The notes under the pieces: generated by a model | Databases searched by the model: none | Seen by the model: the letters and a program-made list of their open reading frames with translations, nothing else | What the model was told of the DNA's origin: nothing | Part shown: positions 15,007 to 22,937 of the stretch, one piece after another | Numbering within the stretch: position 1 is the first letter of the stretch | How the letters are laid out: every line of letters begins with the position of its first letter | Origin: Deltaproteobacteria bacterium | GTDB taxonomy: Bacteria; Desulfobacterota; SM23-61 | Direction: 5' to 3' | Assembly (NCBI GenBank): GCA_016234425.1 | Contig: JACRCA010000213.1 | Coordinates: 1 to 27,692, forward strand | Length of the DNA stretch: 27,692 bases | Program-made: the position numbers and the translations under genes

Positions 15007-17301
15007 ATGAACTTCTCCCTTCTCTTTGCCCTCGTCCTCATGGGATTCACCTTCACCATGACCCAAGTGATGGTCATCCGCGAACTCCTCGTGGTCTTCA
15101 TCGGGAACGAGCTCTCCATCGCCATCATCCTAGCCAACTGGCTCCTGCTGGAGGCGGCGGGAAGTTTTTTCCTGGGGAAGAAAACGAAAGAGTTCGGGCT
15201 GGGTAAAGGAGGCTATGCCCTTTTGCAGATGCTCTTAGCGATTTTGCTTCCGGTGACCATCTACGGAATACGGGGTCTGCGGGATTTCATGGGCCTTTCC
15301 ACGGGCGAAGGGGCTAGCCTTTGGCAGATTTTCTCCTGGACGGCCCCCCTCCTGGCCCCCTTGGGAATCGTTGACGGGATCCTGTTTGCCTTGGGGTGCA
15401 GCCTCCATTCAGACTTGGCCCAAAAGGCTGCCCCCTCCATCGGAAGGGTGTACCTGTATGAAGCCTTGGGAGCGGGGACAGGAGGGGTCCTTTATACTTT
15501 CTTTTTCATCCCCTTCTTCACCTCTTTTCAGGTAGCTTTTCTTTTGGGGGCGGCCAATTTGATCTCCGGGCTCCTTTTGCTTTGGGCCGATGAAACGCCG
15601 AGGAGGAAGGGGAAAGTTCTGCTGGGGTTGTTCGGGTCTATTTTAACCGCTGAGATTATGATCCTGATCTTATCCGGCGCCTACGCTCTCGAGAAAAGTT
15701 CGATGAGGCGGCTATGGCGGGGTTTGGAGGTTTTGCAATCCAGCTGGTCGCCCTATGGAAATGTAACCGTAGGACGCCGGGAAGAACAGCTGACCTACTT
15801 TTCCAACGGGATACCCATCTGCAACACTCCTGTCCCCGACATCGCTCTGGTGGAGGAGATGGTTCATTACCCCTTGCTCTTCAGTCCCTCTCCCGGGAGG
15901 GTCCTGATCATCGGCGGAGGCTTGGGCGGCGTGATCACTGAAGCTCTCAAACATCCCGTGGAGGAGCTTCATTACACAGAGATCGATCCTTTGATCATCC
16001 AGCTCATTAAAGACCACCTCACCCCTCTTACTCGCCAGGAAATAGAAAACCCGCGGGTACGGATTCATCTCCTCGACGGCCGGCTCTACATAAAAACCAC
16101 CTCAAAAAAATTCGATCTGGTTATTCTCAACCTTCCCAGCCCCTCCACCTTAGAGCTGAACCGGTTCTACACCGTGGACTTTTTCAGGGAGGTTTGGCAA
16201 AAGTTGCCGGAAAAAGGGCTCCTGGCTCTCTCGCTGCCCGGTTCTGAGAGGTACCTTAGCCCAGAAACCCGCGACCTTAATCTAAGCCTGATCCATACAT
16301 TGCGGGAGGTCTTTCCCTCCGTCTATGTCATCCCAGGAGATGTGCATTTTCTGCTGGCTTCTGCCTCCGCAGAGGTTGGCCCGCTCGAGCCAGAGCGGAT
16401 TATTGCTCGCCTTAAGGAAAGGAAAATCACCACCCATTTTTTGACGGAGTTTCAAATTCGCCTCAAACTTGAAACACCGCGTCAGCAATGGCTCCAGGAT
16501 TCTTTATCCCGGGGAAAGGCGGTGAAAATAAACCGGGACGCGCATCCTTCCGGACTGTATTATGGGATCGCTTATTGGAATGCCCAATTCCATCCTTCTC
16601 TCCAAATCTTCTGGGCCAAGGTAGGGGAGCTGCGGCTGTGGCATCTCTCTCTACCCCTGTTACTTCTCATCTGCGGAGCTTTCGCTTTTTGGACAAAGCA
16701 AAGAAAAGAGTTAACCAAAGGGTCTCTCATCTGGGTCGCAGCCTCAACAGGATTCTTCGGAATGGCCCTCAGCATTCTCTTGATCTTCTCCTTCCAAACG
16801 CTCTATGGGTATGCCTATCAATGGATCGGGCTTCTGGTGGCCATCTTTATGGCCGGCATGGCTTGGGGGAGCTGGACAATGACCCGCGCCTTGGAAAAAA
16901 TCCGGAGATTTGCCCGCACGCTTATCGGGGTGGAAATCCTTTTAGTCCTATTTGCCACCCTGGGAACGATCCTGCTGGCCATTTTTTACTCTCCCGGGTT
17001 GGGACAAAAAATTCTTGGGGGGGTGAAATTCGGGTTTCTTCTGCTCAGTGGAGTAGCAGGTTACCTGGTAGGACTTGAGTTTCCCCTATCCAGCGGCCTT
17101 TTCTTCGGCAAGGGAGAAGGAGTAGAACGAACCGCCGGAATCCTTTACGCTGCGGACCTCTTCGGGGCCTGGGCTGGGTCACTGCTGGTGGGCGTTCTCC
17201 TCGTCCCTGTCTTGGGAATCCTGCAGACCTGTGCCCTGATCATTTTCCTGAAGCTGACCAGCCTTTTCCTGCTTAGCCTTTCAGGCCCAATTAAGAATTA
17301 G
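15007..17301 (+). CDS. Polytopic membrane protein with spermidine-synthase-like domain
   Basis: The 764 residues form three parts: about seven hydrophobic segments (1-225), a Rossmann methyltransferase/aminopropyltransferase-like domain (about 245-470), and about six or seven further hydrophobic segments (550-760). The central domain has the SAM-type loop 'IIGGGLGG' (301-308), the acid of 'YTEIDP' (E325, D327) and 'LLDGRLYI'. Where spermidine synthases have the catalytic Asp in 'YDVIIxD', this protein has N375 in 'FDLVILNLPSPST', so polyamine synthesis is doubtful. Similar fused proteins are common in deltaproteobacteria and have no firm function. The gene starts after a TATAAT box and its last 11 bases overlap the convergent rodZ-like gene. 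No Shine-Dalgarno is apparent. Confidence 0.85.
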   Translation: MNFSLLFALVLMGFTFTMTQVMVIRELLVVFIGNELSIAIILANWLLLEAAGSFFLGKKTKEFGLGKGGYALLQMLLAILLPVTIYGIRGLRDFMGLSTGEGASLWQIFSWTAPLLAPLGIVDGILFALGCSLHSDLAQKAAPSIGRVYLYEALGAGTGGVLYTFFFIPFFTSFQVAFLLGAANLISGLLLLWADETPRRKGKVLLGLFGSILTAEIMILILSGAYALEKSSMRRLWRGLEVLQSSWSPYGNVTVGRREEQLTYFSNGIPICNTPVPDIALVEEMVHYPLLFSPSPGRVLIIGGGLGGVITEALKHPVEELHYTEIDPLIIQLIKDHLTPLTRQEIENPRVRIHLLDGRLYIKTTSKKFDLVILNLPSPSTLELNRFYTVDFFREVWQKLPEKGLLALSLPGSERYLSPETRDLNLSLIHTLREVFPSVYVIPGDVHFLLASASAEVGPLEPERIIARLKERKITTHFLTEFQIRLKLETPRQQWLQDSLSRGKAVKINRDAHPSGLYYGIAYWNAQFHPSLQIFWAKVGELRLWHLSLPLLLLICGAFAFWTKQRKELTKGSLIWVAASTGFFGMALSILLIFSFQTLYGYAYQWIGLLVAIFMAGMAWGSWTMTRALEKIRRFARTLIGVEILLVLFATLGTILLAIFYSPGLGQKILGGVKFGFLLLSGVAGYLVGLEFPLSSGLFFGKGEGVERTAGILYAADLFGAWAGSLLVGVLLVPVLGILQTCALIIFLKLTSLFLLSLSGPIKN

Positions 17302-18187
17302 GTTCGCTGGGAGGGGTTATTTCTTTAGGCAGCTGAAGGTGGATGACCTGGCCCGATTGCCCCAAAGGCCCCTGGGAGATCCCGTTGAGAAATAATTCTA
17401 CTCCTCCGGCATTGCCGATGGTAATTTTGAATTGCCGCCGGGCGGTCCAGGTGGCTATCTCTTTAGGTTGGAGGAGGGCTTCGACTTCCGGCTGGTCGTC
17501 TGCTTGAATTCTAAGCCAAGTCCTCTCGCTGGCCTCAAACTTCAGGACATGCCTCTTTTCTTTCCTTTTCTCTCGTTCGGTCGTGCCAGCCGAAACAACA
17601 GGTCCCGCCCCAGGCAATCTTTCCAGGCTCTTGTCTGATTTCCTGGCTTTAAGAGCCTTGGTGGATTCACTCTCCTGCCTGGGCAGGGCTCCGGGTTGAG
17701 GGGTTTTAGCCAGGGGAGTTTCCCGAAGGGAAATATCCGGAGATGAAGGAGGAGAGGGAGGGGCAGGAGTCTTTTTGAAAAAGAATGTAAAAGCAATGCC
17801 TACGCCCACAGCAATGATGAATAGAATAAGGATGTATTTGGCCAGAGGTTCTGCTCCCTTGGGCGAGGGGACGCTCTCCATTTTTTTCTCCGCCACCAGC
17901 GAGGTCATCTGAGCTTCGTACATCTTCATCACTTCTTTGGGGTCGAGCCCGATGTGCGTAGCGTAAGTGCGGAGGAACCCCCGGGCGAAAACCGGACCCG
18001 GAAGGGTTTGAAATTCGTCCCTCTCCAGAGCCTCGAGGTATTGGAGGGAGATCCTGGTGACTTTGGAAACATCCAGCAGGGATATATTCTTGCGTATCCT
18101 TTCCTGCTGAAGGTATGCGCCAACCGAAAGCTTCCGTTCTTCTTTCTGGGAATCCTCTTCCGCTGGCGAAAGAACTGGCGCTTCCAT
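17291..18187 (-). CDS. RodZ-like cytoskeletal/transcription-factor-like membrane protein
   Basis: The 298 residues have the RodZ layout. A cytoplasmic helix-turn-helix domain (about 20-95) carries 'GAYLQQERIRKNISLLDVSK' and 'ALERDEFQTLPGPVFARGFL'. One transmembrane helix follows (118-137), then a Pro/Ser/Lys-rich linker (140-210) and a C-terminal DUF4115 domain (about 215-290) with 'TWLRIQADDQPE' and 'VELFLNGISQGPLG'. RodZ links MreB to the cell wall machinery in rod-shaped cells; the role here is by family. The ATG at 18187 is preceded by GAAGGTG at good spacing, and a promoter lies at 18293-18321. Its 3' end runs into the end of the opposite gene. Confidence 0.88.
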   Translation of the reverse strand: MEAPVLSPAEEDSQKEERKLSVGAYLQQERIRKNISLLDVSKVTRISLQYLEALERDEFQTLPGPVFARGFLRTYATHIGLDPKEVMKMYEAQMTSLVAEKKMESVPSPKGAEPLAKYILILFIIAVGVGIAFTFFFKKTPAPPSPPSSPDISLRETPLAKTPQPGALPRQESESTKALKARKSDKSLERLPGAGPVVSAGTTEREKRKEKRHVLKFEASERTWLRIQADDQPEVEALLQPKEIATWTARRQFKITIGNAGGVELFLNGISQGPLGQSGQVIHLQLPKEITPPSEPNS

Positions 18188-18550
18188 TTCGTCACCTTCT
18201 CCTTGGCTTCACTAAAGACAGGCCTCCCCTGCTGGATTTAGGCATCCCCAACTAGAAGAAAGCCTTTGCGCCCCCGGCCCCCCATTTTATTAATTATACA
18301 GAATCCCAGCCTCTTTGTCGAGGGTGAGAAAAATGGTAACGGGCCACGGGGGAGGGAAATTTGCGCAGCCAATTTTGGAAAACTGGGGCGGGCCAGGCTG
18401 AAAAGGGATCTCGAAATTAAGAAATGGCCAATTCCGATTCGACGAGAGAGGAAGTATTATGTTATACTGACTTTGGTTACTGATGCTGGTTATGGCCGGC
18501 ATTCTGGGAATGGGTTCGGTTAGATAAATCCACCTCGCCGGAAAAACTGG
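18188..18550. other. Divergent intergenic region between rodZ-like and GT39 genes
   Basis: This 363-base gap holds the rodZ-like promoter and the leader of the plus-strand envelope operon. Short open frames exist on both strands, but none has a ribosome site or a recognisable product. A TATACT sequence at about 18471-18476 could be the -10 of the plus-strand operon, but no convincing -35 is seen. Confidence 0.5.
18293..18321 (-). promoter_or_regulatory. Sigma-70 promoter of the rodZ-like gene
   Basis: On the minus strand TCGACA (18316-18321) and a perfect TATAAT (18293-18298) are spaced by 17 bases, about 105 bases upstream of the ATG at 18187. Confidence 0.6.
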
Positions 18551-20044
18551 ATGTATTTTCCCCTGCATAAGCTAAATACATTTCTTTTCCAGCAAACGAA
18601 CCGCGAAATCCCCCTCTTTCTGTTAATCACCTTTTTTACCCTCCTACGATTGTGGGTTGCTCCTTCGTTTGGCCTGGGAGTGGATGAAGCGCATTATCTA
18701 TTGTACGCCAAGTATCTGGACTTTAGCTATGTCGATCATCCGCCACTCGTAGGTTGGGCCCATGCTCCTCTCTATTATCTTTTCGGTACAAGTGAGCTTC
18801 TCGTCAGACTTCCGGCCATTCTCCTGTTCGCCTTCACTTCTTACCTGGTTTATCGTTTCATGATGAAGGTTTCCGGCTCAACCAATATTTCCTGGCTCGC
18901 CGTTTTGGCGCTGAATAGCTCTTTTTTGTTTAATGCCCTCGGCCTGATGCTCTTACCCGATGGTTTTTTGCTACCCCTTACCTTTTTGCTCATCTTCGTG
19001 ATTAAAAGAATCGAGGAGAGCGCCCAAACCAAAGATTTTGTCTATTTGGGTTTCATTCTGGGACTTTTAGGGCTGGCCAAATATACCTCCATTTTACTCC
19101 TCCCGCCCCTGCTGGTTTATCTTATATGGAAGAGGAGATATGATCTGCTTCTATCGAAGAATATGATCGCCTCCGCAGCCATCGCCCTCCTGTGCATCGT
19201 TCCTGTGTTTTATTGGAACCTGCGAAATGATTTTGTGAGTTTTCGCTACCAGGGAAGCCATATCCTTGGTTCTTCCTCGCTGAATTTCAAACCTTTCTTT
19301 ATATCCCTCGGCGCCCAGTTCGGTACTTATAGCCCCTTCTTATTTTTGCTCTCCTTTTACGGATTTTGGAAGAGTTTCCGATCCCAGCATGATTTTTTGC
19401 GCCTCTCCCTTCTTTTTGGGGGGACCATTTTGGGTTTTTTTTCCTACTCTTCCCTTTACGATGTAGTCCTCCCCCATTGGAGCAGCCTCTTCTATCTTCT
19501 TTTCATCCCCGTCGGAGTTTATTTCCTAAAAAGCCAGGCCACCCGGAGGAAAAAATTTTTGCTAAATTTTTCCATCGGGGTTAGCTTGATGATAACGATT
19601 TTCTTATATGTGGAACTTTATGCCAAATTTTTCTCTTTTCCCGATTTTAAATCCCCCTTTCGGGATATTTATGGATTTGCCACCGTCTCCCAAGAAGCCC
19701 ATACCATCTTAGAACAAAATCCTAACCCGAAAAAAGCCTTGGCTGTTACCGACTGGACAATGGGGAGTAGATTGATATATTATTCTTCGCCATACAACAG
19801 CGAGGTCTTTGTCATGGATAGGAGAAAGGACCAGTTTGACTTTTGGCAAGAAAAATCCCCCTTGGGGTATGACCTACTTTTCCTTAACACCTATTTTTCC
19901 CAGGAAGATATCGCCAGAAGATTCCTCTGTGATGAGGTTACGATCGCCAGAAGGGTGGAGATCATACTGAACGAGTCGAAAGTCGATCGGATCGAATATG
20001 TATGGTGCAAGAATTATCAGGGAGCAAAAGATGAGAGTCATTAA
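18551..20044 (+). CDS. GT39-family polyprenyl-phosphate-sugar glycosyltransferase
   Basis: The 497-residue inner-membrane protein has about ten or more hydrophobic segments. The first periplasmic loop contains 'GLGVDEAHYLLYAKYLDF' with the adjacent acids D45/E46, and 'YVDHPPLVGW' (61-69). Both are hallmarks of ArnT/PMT-type (GT39/GT83, PMT_2) enzymes that move a sugar from a polyprenyl phosphate to lipid A, protein or another envelope acceptor. The C-terminal 100 residues form a soluble domain. The sugar and acceptor cannot be read from sequence. It is the first of three tightly packed genes; the PAP2 phosphatase start overlaps its last 14 bases, so the two are probably translationally coupled and act in one lipid-linked pathway. 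Confidence 0.9.
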   Translation: MYFPLHKLNTFLFQQTNREIPLFLLITFFTLLRLWVAPSFGLGVDEAHYLLYAKYLDFSYVDHPPLVGWAHAPLYYLFGTSELLVRLPAILLFAFTSYLVYRFMMKVSGSTNISWLAVLALNSSFLFNALGLMLLPDGFLLPLTFLLIFVIKRIEESAQTKDFVYLGFILGLLGLAKYTSILLLPPLLVYLIWKRRYDLLLSKNMIASAAIALLCIVPVFYWNLRNDFVSFRYQGSHILGSSSLNFKPFFISLGAQFGTYSPFLFLLSFYGFWKSFRSQHDFLRLSLLFGGTILGFFSYSSLYDVVLPHWSSLFYLLFIPVGVYFLKSQATRRKKFLLNFSIGVSLMITIFLYVELYAKFFSFPDFKSPFRDIYGFATVSQEAHTILEQNPNPKKALAVTDWTMGSRLIYYSSPYNSEVFVMDRRKDQFDFWQEKSPLGYDLLFLNTYFSQEDIARRFLCDEVTIARRVEIILNESKVDRIEYVWCKNYQGAKDESH

Positions 20045-20630
20045 CCCTAAAATAGCCGCCTCTTTTGCTGGCGTGCTCATCGTCGCTGTCCTAAGCTATA
20101 TTTTTATCGATATCCCCGTAGCCTTCTTCTGTAAAAGCCTGGACAAAAGTATTACAGATTTTTTTGGCATTGTAACTGAATTTGGGATTTCCACTTGGTA
20201 CTTGGTAGGCTTTCTTGCCCTATTCTTAATTTTCAGATTTTTATACCCGCAGAGGATCTACGCCCATCGGGCCCTCTTTCTTTTTGTTTCGGTAGCCGTG
20301 TCCGGGATTGTAACCAATATCATTAAGATGATCATCGGCCGCTATCGACCAGAGATGTTGTTTGAGAAAGGGCTTTATGGCTTTGAATTTTTCCAAATTG
20401 ACAGTACCCTTGTATCCTTCCCCTCGGGACACGCCACCACCGCCTTTTCGCTGGCCTATGCGCTTTCGCTCTTCTCTTTTAAATTTCGTGTGCCCCTTTT
20501 CTGTTTTGCTTTGGCAGTGGGAGCGAGCCGGGTGATTATCACGGCCCATTATTTTAGCGATGTGGTTGTAGGAGCGTATATCGGAATTATGAGTGTACTC
20601 GGCTTGAGAAAATTGATGTGGCTGGAATAA
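20031..20630 (+). CDS. PAP2-family membrane phosphatase
   Basis: The 199-residue protein has about five or six membrane helices and the complete PAP2 signature: 'KMIIGRYRP' (KxxxxxxRP), 'SFPSGH' and 'SRVIITAHYFSD' (SRxxxxxHxxxD). Members remove phosphate from undecaprenyl pyrophosphate, phosphatidic acid or lipid A at the outer face of the inner membrane. Next to a GT39 enzyme, recycling of the polyprenyl carrier or lipid A dephosphorylation are the likely jobs (inference). The frame is open from 19998, but the ATG at 20031 has CAGGGAG seven or so bases upstream and gives the normal N-terminus. It ends one base before the next ATG. Confidence 0.92.
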   Translation: MRVINPKIAASFAGVLIVAVLSYIFIDIPVAFFCKSLDKSITDFFGIVTEFGISTWYLVGFLALFLIFRFLYPQRIYAHRALFLFVSVAVSGIVTNIIKMIIGRYRPEMLFEKGLYGFEFFQIDSTLVSFPSGHATTAFSLAYALSLFSFKFRVPLFCFALAVGASRVIITAHYFSDVVVGAYIGIMSVLGLRKLMWLE

Positions 20631-20631
20631 T

Positions 20632-21282
20632 ATGAAAAAGAAGTTTTTAAGAGTGGTCATCGGCCTGCTGTTCATGATGTTTTTTCATGATCCAGCTCAG
20701 GCGCAAACGCTGTCGGAAATATATGTCTCCGAATTGGGTAAGGTCTTGGGGGCCCTATTCCATTTCAACCCGGGATTTCCTTCATGGGCTTTGGTCAATG
20801 GGTGGGGGATTTTGGTTTGGGTAAACATGGAAATCCCCAGGGCCATAGTAGAAATTCATAAAAATGGATATGTTCATTTAGTCGAACGAACATCTCCGGG
20901 AATCATCTCCTATGCCAATGGCCGGATAAGCAAAATCGAGGGATTGCGTTTCCAGTACGAGAGTGGGCGGATTCAACAAATTGGTGATTTAGGTTTTCAA
21001 TATCATAGCGGGCGAATCAGCCGAATCGGCGATTTACCTATCGTGATTCAGGATGGATTTATTCGTCATCTCGGCAACGTGCATTTCGAGTACGAGAATG
21101 GCCGCCTCCGCAAAATTGACGGCTTGCTCTTCACTTATGAGAGTGGGCGGATCCGTCGGATTGGCCAAGTGCAATTCGATTATGACTGGGAAATTTTAAG
21201 GATAAGAAAAGTAACAGGAGAAATTCCAGCGGTTTCGCTGAAGGTCTCCTCCGTACCGGAATTTCGCCGGTCGTTTAGATAG
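20632..21282 (+). CDS. Secreted protein with six 15-residue repeats, function unknown
   Basis: The 216 residues begin with a clear signal peptide (KKK, hydrophobic 7-18, cleavage likely after 'AQA' at 25). A conserved-looking segment (26-90) follows, and then six in-register 15-residue repeats, residues 94-183, of consensus Y-x-S/N-G-R-I-x-x-I-G-D/x-L-x-F-x, plus a decayed seventh. The alternation of Tyr, Ile, Ile and Phe suggests a stacked beta-hairpin or single-layer beta-sheet in the periplasm or on the surface. I do not recognise a named family. It starts one base after the PAP2 stop, so it belongs to the GT39-PAP2 operon and may be an envelope component handled with them. Its stop overlaps the convergent VapC remnant by 8 bases. 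Confidence 0.85.
   Translation: MKKKFLRVVIGLLFMMFFHDPAQAQTLSEIYVSELGKVLGALFHFNPGFPSWALVNGWGILVWVNMEIPRAIVEIHKNGYVHLVERTSPGIISYANGRISKIEGLRFQYESGRIQQIGDLGFQYHSGRISRIGDLPIVIQDGFIRHLGNVHFEYENGRLRKIDGLLFTYESGRIRRIGQVQFDYDWEILRIRKVTGEIPAVSLKVSSVPEFRRSFR
20911..21180 (+). repeat. Six tandem 45-base coding repeats
   Basis: The 45-base units encode the 15-residue repeats. Units starting YESGR (20956 and 21136) share near-identical DNA around GAGAGTGGGCGGAT, while the fourth unit has drifted most (GRI replaced by GFI). There is no change in unit length, so selection has kept the register. Confidence 0.85.
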
Positions 21283-21541
21283 GCCATGGCTTGGAGGTCA
21301 GGCTTATCTTGATTAGTTCCCGGTTAAAAAGCATAACAATATCTTTGACCCGAGAGCCAGTCAATTTTTTCGCTGTTTTTTCCTCTTCCCCTTTTTTCAC
21401 TCCCAATTGAACCTCGATGACCGAGAGGCCAGAGCAAGCCGGTACCCCGAACCTCTGCAGATCTCTCAACATTTCGGTCACTTCGCGTCGGCCTCGCAGA
21501 TGCCAAATGATGACATCAGAATCTAAAAGAAATCTACTCAG
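21275..21541 (-). pseudogene. VapC-like PIN toxin, truncated and lacking a normal start
   Basis: Directly overlapping the antitoxin stop, the minus strand reads (from a CTG at 21541) 'SRFLLDSDVIIWHLRG', the typical PIN-domain start with its first metal-binding Asp. It continues through 'GLSVIEVQLGVKKGEEEKT', which holds the conserved Glu. After about 60 residues the family similarity stops. The remaining 27 residues end in 'LTSKPWPI' and lack the 'DAxIAA' acidic motif and the final 'TxNxxHF' segment of VapC. No ATG, GTG or TTG starts the frame; the position where ATGAG would be expected reads CTGAG. I read it as a decayed toxin gene, 88 residues as it stands. Confidence 0.65.
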
Positions 21542-21803
21542 GGAGGCTTCTTTTCAATCTTGCCCGGTAAGATGGCCTTTTTTCCCTCAAATAGCGCTCC
21601 ATATCTTTAGCGGTCCCCAATTCAGGATGGTTCTTATCGCTCCATGCCCCCTTTGTTTCTTCCAGCGTTCTTAAAAACCGCTCCCTTTCTATCTTTTCTC
21701 GGGTGGCTTCAGCGATGAAAAAGCTTCTCTTCCTCTTGCCGCTAATTTTATCGACCTCCTCCAGTATTTCGCGGGGAAAAACAAGGTGAGCTTTGACATT
21801 CAT
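21534..21803 (-). CDS. VapB-like ribbon-helix-helix antitoxin
   Basis: The 89 residues begin 'MNVKAHLVFPREILEEVDKI' followed by 'GKRKRSFFIAEATREKIERE'. This is a strand plus two helices typical of CopG/RHH DNA-binding antitoxins, with a Lys/Arg/Glu-rich C-terminal tail (about 50-89) that would wrap the toxin. The frame is open from 21824, but the ATG at 21803 gives the family N-terminus. It sits immediately upstream of, and overlapping, the PIN-domain remnant, the normal vapBC arrangement. With the toxin apparently dead it may be an orphan antitoxin. Confidence 0.72.
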   Translation of the reverse strand: MNVKAHLVFPREILEEVDKISGKRKRSFFIAEATREKIERERFLRTLEETKGAWSDKNHPELGTAKDMERYLREKRPSYRARLKRSLPE

Positions 21804-21840
21804 ATTGATCACCAAGGACGACAAATCGGCTCAAATTCCC

Positions 21841-21869
21841 TTGACCCACAATTGCCTTCTCAGTATACT
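21841..21869 (+). promoter_or_regulatory. Sigma-70 promoter of the NIPSNAP gene
   Basis: TTGACC (21841-21846) and TATACT (21864-21869) are separated by 17 bases. The start codon at 21928 follows about 58 bases later. The divergent antitoxin gene starts only 38 bases to the left, so the antitoxin could in principle bind here. Confidence 0.65.
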
Positions 21870-21927
21870 CACAGTAACAAAAGATGAGTTCGTATTAAAA
21901 AAGCACGCGACGAAAGGAGCCTCGACG

Positions 21928-22545
21928 ATGATCTACGAAATGCGCACGTACAGCCTCGCGGTGGGGAGCCTGGCCGAGGTCGAGAAGCGTTTCGGCGAGG
22001 CGTACGGGTACCGGAAGAAGTACTCGGAACTAGCCGCCTTCTGGCATACCGAGATTGGCCCGCTGAACGAGATCATCCATGTCTGGCCTTACCAAGATCT
22101 GGGCGAGCGCGCCCGCGTCCGGGCCGAGGTCGCCAAGGAACCGAACTGGCCGCCCAAGATCGCCGAGTTCGTCCGCTCCATGCACTCGGAGATCCTGATC
22201 CCCTTCCCGTTCTCGCCGTTGCTCATGCCGGGGAAGCTCGGACCGATCTACGAGATGCGCATTTACACGTTCAAGGTCGGTATGCTACCCGATATCATGA
22301 AGAGTTGGGAGGCTAAGCTCCCCGAGCGCATGAAGCTCTCGCCGCTTGCCGTCGCCGGAAACGTCGATCTGGGTGAGGCCAACCGCTTCATCCATATCTG
22401 GGCCTACAATAGCCTTGACCAACGTGCCGCGGTCCGTGCCAAGGCCGTTCAGCTCGGCGTGTGGCCACCGGGGGGAGGCGCCGAGCGCCTGCTGACCCAG
22501 GCAAACAAGATCATGATGCCTGCCGCCTTTTCCCCGGTGCAATAA
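21928..22545 (+). CDS. Tandem NIPSNAP-domain protein
   Basis: The 205 residues form two NIPSNAP (dimeric alpha-beta barrel) domains, 1-100 and 107-205. Each begins with the same strand, 'MIYEMRTYSLAVGSL' and 'PIYEMRIYTFKVGML', and each contains the H-x-W motif ('IIHVWPY', 'FIHIWAY') and ends with a Pro-rich strand before 'FSP'. Bacterial members are small cytosolic proteins of unknown role, often near hydrolases or catabolic enzymes. AAAGGAG precedes the ATG at 21928 at proper spacing, so the longer open frame upstream is not used. Codon use is clearly more GC-rich than in the AT-rich flanks, which fits recent transfer. Confidence 0.9.
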   Translation: MIYEMRTYSLAVGSLAEVEKRFGEAYGYRKKYSELAAFWHTEIGPLNEIIHVWPYQDLGERARVRAEVAKEPNWPPKIAEFVRSMHSEILIPFPFSPLLMPGKLGPIYEMRIYTFKVGMLPDIMKSWEAKLPERMKLSPLAVAGNVDLGEANRFIHIWAYNSLDQRAAVRAKAVQLGVWPPGGGAERLLTQANKIMMPAAFSPVQ

Positions 22546-22937
22546 CGGCGTCTCGACGTGGCCAACCGGGGGAAACATCCCGGATACTACTATCCCCTAT
22601 GCAAAGAGGGTCGAGACTGCCAGGCGGGCTGCTAAACTTCACCCGTGGCCTCGTTGCCTTGGGCAGCGCCGATGATGACATCAAGAAGGTCCTGCGAATG
22701 AAAAGGGTAGATAACTGCCTCTATAAAAAGCTTTTAGGATGTAAAAACTTGTAATATGAAAACCATATTTGCCCTATTCCTCTTCAAAGGATGGGTGTCT
22801 TTTTTGGCAAGATATATTGAGTTTTAGGATTCCGCAAGGACCCACAAGATATTGGGGTGTCCCGTTAAATTAAATTATATCCCATTCCATTCCTAAACCA
22901 CCTATACAGATAGGCCCAGACCATATGGAGGTGCCAA
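22546..22937. other. Non-coding stretch between NIPSNAP and alpha/beta hydrolase genes
   Basis: The left 150 bases remain GC-rich and contain a possible M19 dipeptidase remnant (22617-22694). The right part turns sharply AT-rich. No complete gene, tRNA or clear promoter is seen. GGAGGTG just before 22938 belongs to the next gene. Confidence 0.5.
22617..22694 (+). pseudogene. Possible C-terminal scrap of an M19 (membrane dipeptidase) gene
   Basis: The plus frame reads 'LPGGLLNFTRGLVALGSADD' followed by DIKKVL. This looks like the end of M19 renal-dipeptidase-type proteins, where 'LpNLTxxLlaRGYSdeDIrKiLG' precedes the GGN motif. Here GGN is missing and the upstream catalytic domain is absent. 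It is short and was recognised by eye only. Confidence 0.35.
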
